Source: Candidatus Saccharimonadia bacterium (GTDB lineage: Bacteria; Patescibacteriota; Saccharimonadia; Saccharimonadales; Saccharimonadaceae). Taken from it: 7,322 nucleotides of DNA. This document shows, piece after piece, positions 1-6,046 of the stretch. The stretch is from assembly GCA_023257145.1 (NCBI GenBank), contig JALRDA010000124.1, positions 1 through 7,322 on the forward strand, given 5' to 3'. Made by a program: the position numbers and the translations under genes. Numbering within the stretch: position 1 is the first letter of the stretch; the number at the start of each line of letters is the position of its first letter. The notes beneath the pieces are model-generated. The model made no database searches, was not told where the DNA came from, and worked only from the letters and a program-made list of their open reading frames with translations.

Positions 1-170
1 TCGAATCCACACTGGAAGATCAGTTTGTCAATGATTTCATGAAAAAGTTCGCCATTCTATACGAAAACCGCGACATCATTCACGAAGAAATATCCGCCAG
101 CACTGAGCTACTTCGCCAAAGCGTCAGAAGCGCCATCTACGAAGCATTTCCGGAAGTGCCCGAGAAATAA
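1..170 (+). CDS. 3' end of an unrecognised gene (5' end outside window)
   Basis: An open frame runs from base 3 to the TAA at 168-170 and encodes about 55 C-terminal residues, ending in FPEVPEK. The tail looks mostly alpha-helical and charged (for example MKKFAILYENRDIIHEEI), with no membrane segment and no catalytic motif visible. It ends only 2 bases before the ATG of the next gene, so the two are probably co-transcribed. Charged helical tails of this kind close many glycosyltransferases and polysaccharide pyruvyltransferases, and the neighbourhood would suit either. That is only a guess from style and context, and I do not recognise the family. Hand-counted GC over bases 1-180 is about 45%, a little higher than in most lines sampled further right. 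Confidence 0.7.
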   Translation, partial: ESTLEDQFVNDFMKKFAILYENRDIIHEEISASTELLRQSVRSAIYEAFPEVPEK

Positions 171-172
171 CC

Positions 173-1102
173 ATGTCAAAGCACCCAGCTGTAATATTCT
201 TTATCAAAAGTATTCCCTGGCTGTTTTATAGTTTGCTCGTTATTTTCCTGGCACTGTATCTCCGCTCAATTGACTACTCAAAGTTAACGAACCTTTCAAT
301 CGCATGGGAGTGTGTATTAATTGCGACCATATTCGCGCTAGCATTCCGTTACTGGGGTGCATACATTTGGGTAGTGTTATTGCGCTCGCTCGGTGCAGTG
401 AACGTACGGCTATCACGGACGCTGATTTACATTTACGCTAAATCTTGGCTTGGCCGCTATATTCCCGGCACCGCCCCCTGGATACTTGGTAAAATTTATT
501 TCGCCAGCAAGCAGGGAATTTCTAAAAACAAATTAGCCGTCAGCTCGCTACTTGAGGGCGCTTTGCAAATCATCGTTCAGTTCTTGTTTGCACTGGCACT
601 CCTTGCCTTTGACCCTCGGCTCGATGTTATTTCCAATGAAATCAAACTTGTTATACTGCTTGCTATCATCGGTTGCATCATCGCCCTTATTCCGCAAGTA
701 TTTAATCGTCTCATTGCAAAAGCATACAAACTTATCAAGAAAAAAGATTTCTCTCACGAACACTACGCCAGCGGGAAAACGATCGGAAAAGGCTTCCTTT
801 TGTACACAGTAGGTGCACTACTAAGTAGCATTTCTTTATTCTTTATTGCCAAAGCCGTCTACCCTTCACTAGGCTACGATCAGCTGCTCTTCGTCATGGG
901 TGTCGGCACCCTATCTGGCGCGGTTAGTATGGTCGCCATCTTCGCACCTAGCGGCCTTGGAGTACGAGAGGCAATTCAACTCACACTCCTAAGTCTGATT
1001 ATGCCAACAGAATATGCCCTAGTGATCACGATAGTTACTCGTTTATGGAGCGTACTGACGGATTTTCTCTTCCTTATAACCACAAAGATTACCCAACGAT
1101 AG
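173..1102 (+). CDS. Flippase-like integral membrane protein, LPG-synthase transmembrane (YbhN/AglD-type) family
   Basis: This 309-residue polytopic membrane protein has about seven or eight hydrophobic segments, roughly at residues 13-30, 45-70, 122-146, 156-175, 206-228, 236-257 and 281-302. Family hallmarks are visible: YAKSWLGRYIPG at 88-99 followed by W103 and GK at 106-107, a membrane-embedded E128, PSGLGVREA at 259-267, and R290 in the last helix. These match the transmembrane domain shared by lysylphosphatidylglycerol synthases and the YbhN/AglD proteins. The soluble aminoacyl-transferase domain of MprF is absent, so lipid aminoacylation is unlikely. Stand-alone members commonly sit in polysaccharide loci and are thought to help move or use lipid-linked intermediates; that role is inference here. 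The start lies 2 bases after the previous stop and has no clear Shine-Dalgarno, which suggests coupling to the upstream gene. Confidence 0.85.
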   Translation: MSKHPAVIFFIKSIPWLFYSLLVIFLALYLRSIDYSKLTNLSIAWECVLIATIFALAFRYWGAYIWVVLLRSLGAVNVRLSRTLIYIYAKSWLGRYIPGTAPWILGKIYFASKQGISKNKLAVSSLLEGALQIIVQFLFALALLAFDPRLDVISNEIKLVILLAIIGCIIALIPQVFNRLIAKAYKLIKKKDFSHEHYASGKTIGKGFLLYTVGALLSSISLFFIAKAVYPSLGYDQLLFVMGVGTLSGAVSMVAIFAPSGLGVREAIQLTLLSLIMPTEYALVITIVTRLWSVLTDFLFLITTKITQR

Positions 1103-1106
1103 CTCG

Positions 1107-1138
1107 TATAATTAAACGGGCTTATGATACTATATAAT
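1107..1138 (+). promoter_or_regulatory. Probable promoter(s) for the glycosyltransferase block; two TATAAT boxes
   Basis: The 44-base gap after the flippase-like gene holds two perfect TATAAT hexamers, at 1107-1112 and 1133-1138, plus a TATGAT at 1123-1128. The second box ends 8 bases before the ATG at 1147. Its expected transcription start therefore falls at or within a few bases of the initiation codon, giving a leaderless or nearly leaderless mRNA. The first box would leave a leader of roughly 25-30 bases. No good TTGACA-type -35 was found at 16-18 base spacing for either box. No Shine-Dalgarno precedes the ATG, which agrees with the leaderless reading. The hexamers are direct sequence evidence; promoter activity is inferred. 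Confidence 0.5.
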
Positions 1139-1146
1139 AAAGTGTC

Positions 1147-1860
1147 ATGGTAGAGAAAAAACAGACTATTTATATCGTTATACCCGCCTACAACGAGGCG
1201 TCGGTTATAGGGGATGTAGTTAAGGGAGTGCGGCGGACTTTTCGTAGAAGTGCGTATGATTTTGAGGTTGTCGTGGTAAATGACTGCTCCAAAGATGATA
1301 CGGCGAAAGTCGCACAGAAAGCAGGCGCTACGGTAATTTCACATATTTTAAATACAGGCGCTGGAGGAGCTACCTCTACCGGTCTCAGCTTCGCAAACAG
1401 AAATAATGCATTTATCGCCGCTACAATGGACGCCGATGGACAACATGATCCAAAAGACGTCCTAAAGGGTGTTAATATTATTATGAAAAATCACCAATAC
1501 GATCTCCTTATTGGTAGTCGACTCATAGATAGCAAAGGTATGTCTCGCGTAAAAATTCTTGGCAATAAAGGTTTGAGTTTTGTTACATACATACTTTTTG
1601 GTATAAATACTACGGACTCACAGTCAGGTATGCGTATATTTTCACACAAGGCACTTCAGACTTTGCGATGGAAAACTAGTGGATATGAGTTCTGCTCTGA
1701 AATGCTATGGCGCGCGAAACAGCAAGGGCTTTCGATTAGTGAATACCCTATAAAAGCAATCTACACAGAGTATTCAAAAGGTAAGGGGCAGAATAACTGG
1801 AATGCTATTAATATTATCAAACGTCTCCTTAAACGTAGAATCGGAGAATTATTCGGATGA
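1147..1860 (+). CDS. Family 2 glycosyltransferase, polyprenyl-phosphate sugar synthase (DPM1-like) type
   Basis: This 237-residue GT-A enzyme has IPAYNE at 12-17, NDCSKDDT at 45-52, the metal/nucleotide motif DADGQH at 95-100, GSR at 123-125, and the acceptor-side DSQSGMRIF at 157-165 followed by SGYEFCSEM at 178-186. These are typical of enzymes that transfer a sugar from a nucleotide donor to polyprenyl phosphate on the cytoplasmic face. There are no C-terminal membrane helices, unlike GtrB/ArnC; the protein ends in a basic tail (224-237) that could touch the membrane. It overlaps the next gene by 4 bases (ATGA), so the small membrane protein probably supplies the missing anchor. No Shine-Dalgarno lies before the start, but a TATAAT ends 8 bases upstream. 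The transferred sugar cannot be read from the sequence. Confidence 0.88.
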   Translation: MVEKKQTIYIVIPAYNEASVIGDVVKGVRRTFRRSAYDFEVVVVNDCSKDDTAKVAQKAGATVISHILNTGAGGATSTGLSFANRNNAFIAATMDADGQHDPKDVLKGVNIIMKNHQYDLLIGSRLIDSKGMSRVKILGNKGLSFVTYILFGINTTDSQSGMRIFSHKALQTLRWKTSGYEFCSEMLWRAKQQGLSISEYPIKAIYTEYSKGKGQNNWNAINIIKRLLKRRIGELFG

Positions 1861-2213
1861 GCCGCTACCTACTATTATTACTACTCAACCTCCCCTTCAT
1901 ATCTGCAGCAATATTAACCGCCATCACGCAGTACAAACTAAAGCAATCTAGTCGAAAGCGGATGCTCATTCAGATGTTTATATGGGTCGCAGTAGCAACA
2001 GGCCTCGCTATCGCGCAACCCATATACGACACACTAATAAAGAACGGCTTAACCGACACTGATTCATTAAGCTTATTTGACGTAGTGCAAATTACCGCAA
2101 TCGTCTTTATTGCTTACATCGCTAACCGTTTACGCTTAAAAACTGACGTCCTTGATCATCGCGTAAAAGATCTTCAGCAAGAGTTATCTATCATACTATC
2201 TACAAGAAAGTAA
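1857..2213 (+). CDS. Small DUF2304-like membrane protein partnered with the GT2 enzyme
   Basis: This 118-residue protein has three hydrophobic helices (about 4-24, 38-57 and 73-91), with a basic cytoplasmic-looking loop KLKQSSRKR at 27-35. A short charged helix (about 94-113) near the end may form a coiled coil. The size, the topology, the RLRLKTDVLDHRVKDLQQEL-type tail and the position directly after a GT2 gene fit the DUF2304 family. Genes of that family often sit next to polyprenyl-phosphate glycosyltransferases, although their biochemistry is not firmly established. The start overlaps the glycosyltransferase stop (ATGA), with a GGAG at 1843-1846 upstream, so translational coupling is likely. 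I infer a membrane-anchoring or flipping role; assignment to DUF2304 is by pattern rather than by alignment. Confidence 0.75.
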   Translation: MSRYLLLLLLNLPFISAAILTAITQYKLKQSSRKRMLIQMFIWVAVATGLAIAQPIYDTLIKNGLTDTDSLSLFDVVQITAIVFIAYIANRLRLKTDVLDHRVKDLQQELSIILSTRK

Positions 2214-2228
2214 CATAGGAAAAACAAA

Positions 2229-2732
2229 ATGTCATCGATTAAAGATATTAGGGTATTTAATCATCAGCAGGAGTGGGATACAAAGTCCGGTGGAACACTT
2301 CGTGTACTATACGCACTTGATTATTCGATTGCGCGAGATTTTTTAAGCTTTCATGAGGCGACTGATACCAATCATGCAGATATACGAGGCATTCGATCCT
2401 ATGTCGTCCATGATATACCAAAAGGAAAAATTGGCGCAAACGAATGGCACAAGATTCGTAACGAAATTATCACAGTCTTGAACGGGTCGATCAAATGGAC
2501 GTGCACAGACACAGAAGGTAATGAAGCGCAATTCGTTATAAACAAAGGAACCGCAGTCTTTACCCCAAATCACATACTTCATCGCTACGAATCTCTCGAA
2601 GAACACACTGCCCTTACAGTTTTAGCAAATACAATTTTTCAGCCGGGCGACCCGACGACGCACGATACATATCCAGCCGAAACTTTCCCGGCATTACAGA
2701 CTAGCAAACTAGACGATATCCTGGTATTATAG
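2229..2732 (+). CDS. Stand-alone cupin protein, possible sugar isomerase/epimerase-like
   Basis: This 167-residue protein is a single cupin domain. Motif 1 is NEWHKIRNE at 71-79 followed by VLNG at 83-86, and motif 2 is PNHILH at 113-118. Aligned by eye with the cupin half of CapF in the same cluster (HWHATKIE), the second His (H74), the Glu (E79) and the motif 2 His (H118) are kept, but the first His is Glu (E72). A distinctive tail follows (LANTIF at 132-137, then DPTTHDTYP at 141-149). Overall it resembles sugar-modifying cupins of the WxcM/FdtA and RmlC-like kind; the exact reaction is unknown. An AGGA at 2217-2220 lies 8 bases before the ATG. The gene sits between the DUF2304-like gene and capE, so a role in the same polysaccharide is likely. 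It does not look like the WbuC cupin of the E. coli O26 locus. Confidence 0.75.
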   Translation: MSSIKDIRVFNHQQEWDTKSGGTLRVLYALDYSIARDFLSFHEATDTNHADIRGIRSYVVHDIPKGKIGANEWHKIRNEIITVLNGSIKWTCTDTEGNEAQFVINKGTAVFTPNHILHRYESLEEHTALTVLANTIFQPGDPTTHDTYPAETFPALQTSKLDDILVL

Positions 2733-2757
2733 TTAATATTGTATGTAATATAACTCT

Positions 2758-2763
2758 GGGGAG
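2758..2763 (+). promoter_or_regulatory. Shine-Dalgarno sequence of capE
   Basis: GGGGAG lies 5 bases before the ATG at 2769 and supports that start. The protein then begins MFKGKTLLIT, in register with the N-terminus known for CapE proteins. It also shows that this genome uses Shine-Dalgarno initiation at internal genes, in contrast to the genes at 1147 and 7310. Confidence 0.7.
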
Positions 2764-2768
2764 TAGTA

Positions 2769-3782
2769 ATGTTTAAGGGTAAAACACTATTAATTACCGG
2801 TGGTACCGGGTCTTTCGGAAACGCTGTCTTGAATCGCTTCCTCGATACTGACATTTCAGAAATACGTATTTTCTCTCGTGACGAAAAGAAGCAAGATGAT
2901 ATGCGCAAAGCATACGGGAACGATAAGATTAAGTTTTACCTCGGTGATGTTCGAAATCCAGAGAGCATTCGTGACGCAGTAAAAGGCGTAGATTACATTT
3001 TTCATGCCGCAGCTCTAAAGCAAGTTCCTTCATGCGAATTCTTCCCTATGGAGGCTGTCCGTACAAACATCCTTGGTACCGACAATGTCCTAAACGCCGC
3101 CATCGCAGAAGGAGTAAAGAAAGTCGTCTGCCTCTCTACCGACAAAGCAGCCTACCCTATCAATGCTATGGGAACCTCAAAAGCTATGATGGAAAAGGTT
3201 ATTATCGCCAAGTCTCGAAATGTTCCTGCCAACGAGACGACAATTTGCTGCACACGTTACGGTAACGTGATGGCGTCACGCGGATCAGTAATTCCTCTTT
3301 TCATTGACAAGATAAAAGAAGGTCGACCATTAACCGTTACGGATCCAGACATGACACGCTTTCTCATGAATCTCGATGAAGCTGTAGATTTAGTACTATT
3401 TGCTTTTGAACACGCAAAACAAGGCGATCTTTTTGTACAAAAATCACCAGCGAGTACAGTTGGCGATCTTGCACTAGCCCTAAAGCAGTTATTTAAGTCT
3501 GATACCGAAATAAAAATAATTGGAACTCGGCATGGCGAAAAGGCGCACGAAACATTAATGACCAGAGAAGAATGTGCAAAAGCCGAAGACTTAGGCAATT
3601 ACTTTAGAGTACCAGCTGATACTAGAGACTTAAATTACGATCTCTACTTTAGTGATGGTGATAAGAAAGTTACGTCAATCGAAGAATACAACTCATATAA
3701 CACAGAGCGGCTAGACGTACAGGGAACTATAGATAAAATTCTAACAACTAGCTACGTTCAAGAAGCACTGAAGAAAATATAA
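2769..3782 (+). CDS. capE: UDP-N-acetylglucosamine 4,6-dehydratase / 5-epimerase (inverting), CapE/FnlA/WbjB
   Basis: First enzyme of UDP-N-acetyl-L-fucosamine synthesis: it dehydrates UDP-GlcNAc at C4-C6 and inverts C5, giving the 4-keto-6-deoxy-L-arabino intermediate, in the cytoplasm. The 337-residue extended short-chain dehydrogenase has the NAD(P)-binding TGGTGSFG at 10-17, IFSRDEKKQDD at 34-44, HAAALKQVP at 79-87, LSTDKAAYPINAMGTSK at 122-138, RYGNVMASRGSV at 163-174, DPDMTRF at 192-198 and the late HGEK at 255-258. The usual YxxxK tyrosine is a methionine (M134, with K138), as in S. aureus CapE, whose triad is described as Ser-Met-Lys; D125 and K126 are kept. Length and sequence follow S. 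aureus CapE closely as I remember it. It is followed after 10 bases by capF. Identification is firm. Confidence 0.95.
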   Translation: MFKGKTLLITGGTGSFGNAVLNRFLDTDISEIRIFSRDEKKQDDMRKAYGNDKIKFYLGDVRNPESIRDAVKGVDYIFHAAALKQVPSCEFFPMEAVRTNILGTDNVLNAAIAEGVKKVVCLSTDKAAYPINAMGTSKAMMEKVIIAKSRNVPANETTICCTRYGNVMASRGSVIPLFIDKIKEGRPLTVTDPDMTRFLMNLDEAVDLVLFAFEHAKQGDLFVQKSPASTVGDLALALKQLFKSDTEIKIIGTRHGEKAHETLMTREECAKAEDLGNYFRVPADTRDLNYDLYFSDGDKKVTSIEEYNSYNTERLDVQGTIDKILTTSYVQEALKKI

Positions 3783-3792
3783 AGAATACTAC

Positions 3793-4911
3793 ATGAAGAC
3801 CATACTAGTAACTGGAGCATCGGGCTTCATAGGCAAGAATCTTTGTTCTAGACTAGAACTCATTAATGACATACGCATTCTTCGCTTTACTAAGGAAAAT
3901 TCTCCAGATGAGCTACAAGACTACATCAGCCAAGCCGACTTCATTTACCACCTGGCTGGTGTTAACCGGCCAATAGATGATAGGGAGTTTAAACAAGGCA
4001 ATTATGAGTTGACTCAGCTTATAATTGATACTCTTAGACGCCAAAATAAGACTACCCCTATACTTATATCTTCTTCTACTCAAGCGACACAGCAAAACCC
4101 ATATGGAGAAAGTAAGCTTGCAGCCGAGCGGGCTCTTTTATCCTGGCAAGAAGAATCTGGTTCCATGGTGTACATCTATCGATTACCTGGGATATTCGGT
4201 AAGTGGTGTAGACCAAACTATAACTCGGTTGTTGCAAACTTCTGTTACAATACAGCAAATGGGCTACCTATAACAATTAACGATCCTGGAAAAATAATTA
4301 CCATCGCATACATAGATGACGTAATTGATCAATTTATATCCCATATAAATCATCCACAGGCATCGTCGGAAATTTTAGAAATACAAAAAACATTTGAACT
4401 GAGCCTGCAAGAGTTAAGCTCAAGAATAGACGAACTACATAAAACAAGAAAAACTCTTACTATACCTAACCTAAATGATTTGTTGAATAAATATTTATAC
4501 GCAACCTATACATCATACCTTCCAGAAGATCAGTTTTCGTATCAACTGAAAAAAAATGTCGACCAACGAGGATGGCTTGCGGAATTTATAAAATCAGAGT
4601 CCTTTGGTCAAATCTTTATATCGAAAACACAACCAGGGATCACCCGAGGAGATCATTGGCACGCAACAAAGATAGAAAAGTTTCTTGTTGTCCAAGGTCA
4701 TGGTGAAATAAAATTTCGAGACAAAAACGATGAGAAAAATACTGTCATCACATACCAGGTTAACGGCAACGATATGCAGGTTGTTGATATTCCAGTCGGG
4801 TACGTTCACTCGATCAGTAATGTTGGAAAAACTGAATTAATTACACTGTTTTGGGCGAGTGAAATTCTCGATAAAGATAACCCGGATACATTTTATGAGA
4901 AAGTTAATTAA
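3793..4911 (+). CDS. capF: Bifunctional SDR-cupin reductase/epimerase, CapF/FnlB/WbjC
   Basis: Second enzyme of the UDP-L-FucNAc pathway. The C-terminal cupin epimerises C3 of the CapE product, and the N-terminal short-chain dehydrogenase domain reduces C4 with NADPH, giving UDP-2-acetamido-2,6-dideoxy-beta-L-talose. In this 372-residue protein GASGFIGKN (8-16) forms the dinucleotide site. The SDR tyrosine and lysine are Y104 and K108 (NPYGESK), and FGKWCRPNYNSV at 135-146 is a CapF hallmark. After a linker (about 205-245), NVDQRG at 255-260 opens the cupin, which has TRGDHWHATKIEKFLVVQG at 284-302 with H288, H290 and E295, and PVGYVH at 334-339 with H339 as probable metal ligands. Both catalytic halves look intact. 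No clear Shine-Dalgarno lies in the 10 bases after capE, so initiation is probably coupled. Confidence 0.95.
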   Translation: MKTILVTGASGFIGKNLCSRLELINDIRILRFTKENSPDELQDYISQADFIYHLAGVNRPIDDREFKQGNYELTQLIIDTLRRQNKTTPILISSSTQATQQNPYGESKLAAERALLSWQEESGSMVYIYRLPGIFGKWCRPNYNSVVANFCYNTANGLPITINDPGKIITIAYIDDVIDQFISHINHPQASSEILEIQKTFELSLQELSSRIDELHKTRKTLTIPNLNDLLNKYLYATYTSYLPEDQFSYQLKKNVDQRGWLAEFIKSESFGQIFISKTQPGITRGDHWHATKIEKFLVVQGHGEIKFRDKNDEKNTVITYQVNGNDMQVVDIPVGYVHSISNVGKTELITLFWASEILDKDNPDTFYEKVN

Positions 4912-4915
4912 GAGG
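4912..4915 (+). promoter_or_regulatory. Shine-Dalgarno sequence of capG
   Basis: GAGG, directly after the capF stop and 6 bases before the ATG at 4922, supports the chosen capG start, after which GTRPE falls at its usual distance from the N-terminus. Confidence 0.65.
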
Positions 4916-4921
4916 TAGCAA

Positions 4922-6046
4922 ATGAGGAAACTTAAATTAATGACCATTATTGGCACACGGCCGGAAATTATTCGACTTAGTGCTGTAATAAAAAAAGCAG
5001 ACCAATACTTTGATCACACTTTAGTTCATACCGGCCAAAACTGGGATTACACGCTGAATGAAGTATTCTTCAAAGACCTCGGATTACGTGAGCCAAATTA
5101 CTACCTCGACAGTGTTGGTAAAGACCTTGGTGAGACAATGGGTAATATTATCGCTAAAAGCTACGACATTCTTGCAAAAGAAAAACCTGATGCCCTTCTC
5201 GTTTTAGGTGACACAAATAGTGCCCTTTCAGCCATTAGCGCCAAGCGCTTGAAAATACCTATCTTTCATATGGAAGCCGGAAACCGCTGCTGGGATTGGA
5301 ATGTCAGTGAAATGATCAATCGAAAGATAGTTGATCATATATCCGACATAAACCTCCCCTATACAGAAAACTCTCGACGCTATCTTCTCGATGAAGGAAT
5401 TGACGGCAAGACAATTTTTGTCACTGGAAGCCCTATGCGTGAAGTGTTGCGAGATCACGACGCAGAGATTAATAACAGTAACGTTCTCGAACAACTAAAT
5501 CTTGAGTCTAATAAATATTTTCTCGTTTCAGCTCACCGTGAAGAGAATATTGACAATGAAGAGCATTTCATAAGCTTAATGAACTCAATCAATGCCATTG
5601 CCGAGAAATATCAACTTCCTGTTATTTACAGCACCCACCCCCGTAGTCAAAAATTTATCGATCAACGCAAGTTTGAATTTCACCATCTTGTGCGAAACCT
5701 TAAACCATTTGGATTCATGGATTACAACAAGTTACAAAAGAATGCCTATTGTGTACTCAGCGACAGCGGAACACTTAGCGAAGAAAGTGCTATGCTAGGA
5801 TTTGCCGGCGTACTAATACGTACAAGCACAGAGCGTCCAGAAGTGCTAGATAAAGGAACTGTCGTTATAGGCGGCATCCAGGAGTCCACTATCGAGCAAA
5901 GTATTGAGCTCGCTGTATCGATGCGCGATAATCATGAGGAACTTGTCATGCCCCATGATTATCAAGACACCAACGTCTCCATCAAAGTTTGTAAAATTAT
6001 TCAAAGTTATTACGATATAGTCAATAAAACTACTTGGAATAAATGA
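4922..6046 (+). CDS. capG: UDP-N-acetyl-L-fucosamine synthase (C2 epimerase), CapG/FnlC/WbjD
   Basis: Third enzyme of the pathway: it epimerises C2 of the CapF product to give UDP-N-acetyl-L-fucosamine. The 374-residue non-hydrolysing UDP-GlcNAc 2-epimerase-fold protein has GTRPEIIR at 11-18, TGQNWDY at 37-43, GDTNS at 96-100, HMEAGNRC at 116-123, VSAHREEN at 202-209, SDSGTLSEES at 280-289 and ERPE at 304-307. MEAGNRC, instead of the MEAGLRT of WecB, marks the FnlC/CapG branch. Residues matching the E. coli WecB catalytic set (D95, E117, E131, R135, H213) appear at D97, E118, E130, R134 and H205. The usual PEE preceding the NR pair reads SEM (129-131), which is unusual, but the catalytic Glu is kept. 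Its TGA stop overlaps the ATG of the next glycosyltransferase (ATGA), so the two are translationally coupled. Confidence 0.95.
   Translation: MRKLKLMTIIGTRPEIIRLSAVIKKADQYFDHTLVHTGQNWDYTLNEVFFKDLGLREPNYYLDSVGKDLGETMGNIIAKSYDILAKEKPDALLVLGDTNSALSAISAKRLKIPIFHMEAGNRCWDWNVSEMINRKIVDHISDINLPYTENSRRYLLDEGIDGKTIFVTGSPMREVLRDHDAEINNSNVLEQLNLESNKYFLVSAHREENIDNEEHFISLMNSINAIAEKYQLPVIYSTHPRSQKFIDQRKFEFHHLVRNLKPFGFMDYNKLQKNAYCVLSDSGTLSEESAMLGFAGVLIRTSTERPEVLDKGTVVIGGIQESTIEQSIELAVSMRDNHEELVMPHDYQDTNVSIKVCKIIQSYYDIVNKTTWNK

Noticed and set aside
552..812. Overlapping + strand frame inside the flippase-like gene
   Set aside because: It is out of frame with a clear membrane-protein gene, has no plausible ribosome site and no recognisable motif.
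173..1102. Calling this MprF (lysylphosphatidylglycerol synthase)
   Set aside because: It is only 309 residues and lacks the soluble aminoacyl-transferase domain; only the transmembrane family is shared.
1858..1860. Alternative genetic code with TGA read as glycine or tryptophan (seen in some CPR lineages)
   Set aside because: TGA ends the GT2 gene and capG at natural C-termini, in ATGA overlaps with the next start, and no in-frame TGA interrupts any gene. The standard code fits.
2229..2732. Calling the stand-alone cupin WbuC because a WbuB-like gene is nearby
   Set aside because: Its length, motif spacing and C-terminal tail do not resemble WbuC as I know it, and it lies on the other side of the cassette.
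2736..2751. Inverted repeat ATATT-GTATGT-AATAT before capE, as a terminator or operator
   Set aside because: The arms are only A/T, five bases long and not followed by a T-run. In an AT-rich gap this is expected by chance.
3257..3598. Antisense open frame of 113 codons inside capE
   Set aside because: It lies wholly opposite a strongly conserved gene, has no recognisable domain, and is explained by codon structure of the + strand. Other minus-strand frames in the window are rejected for the same reason.
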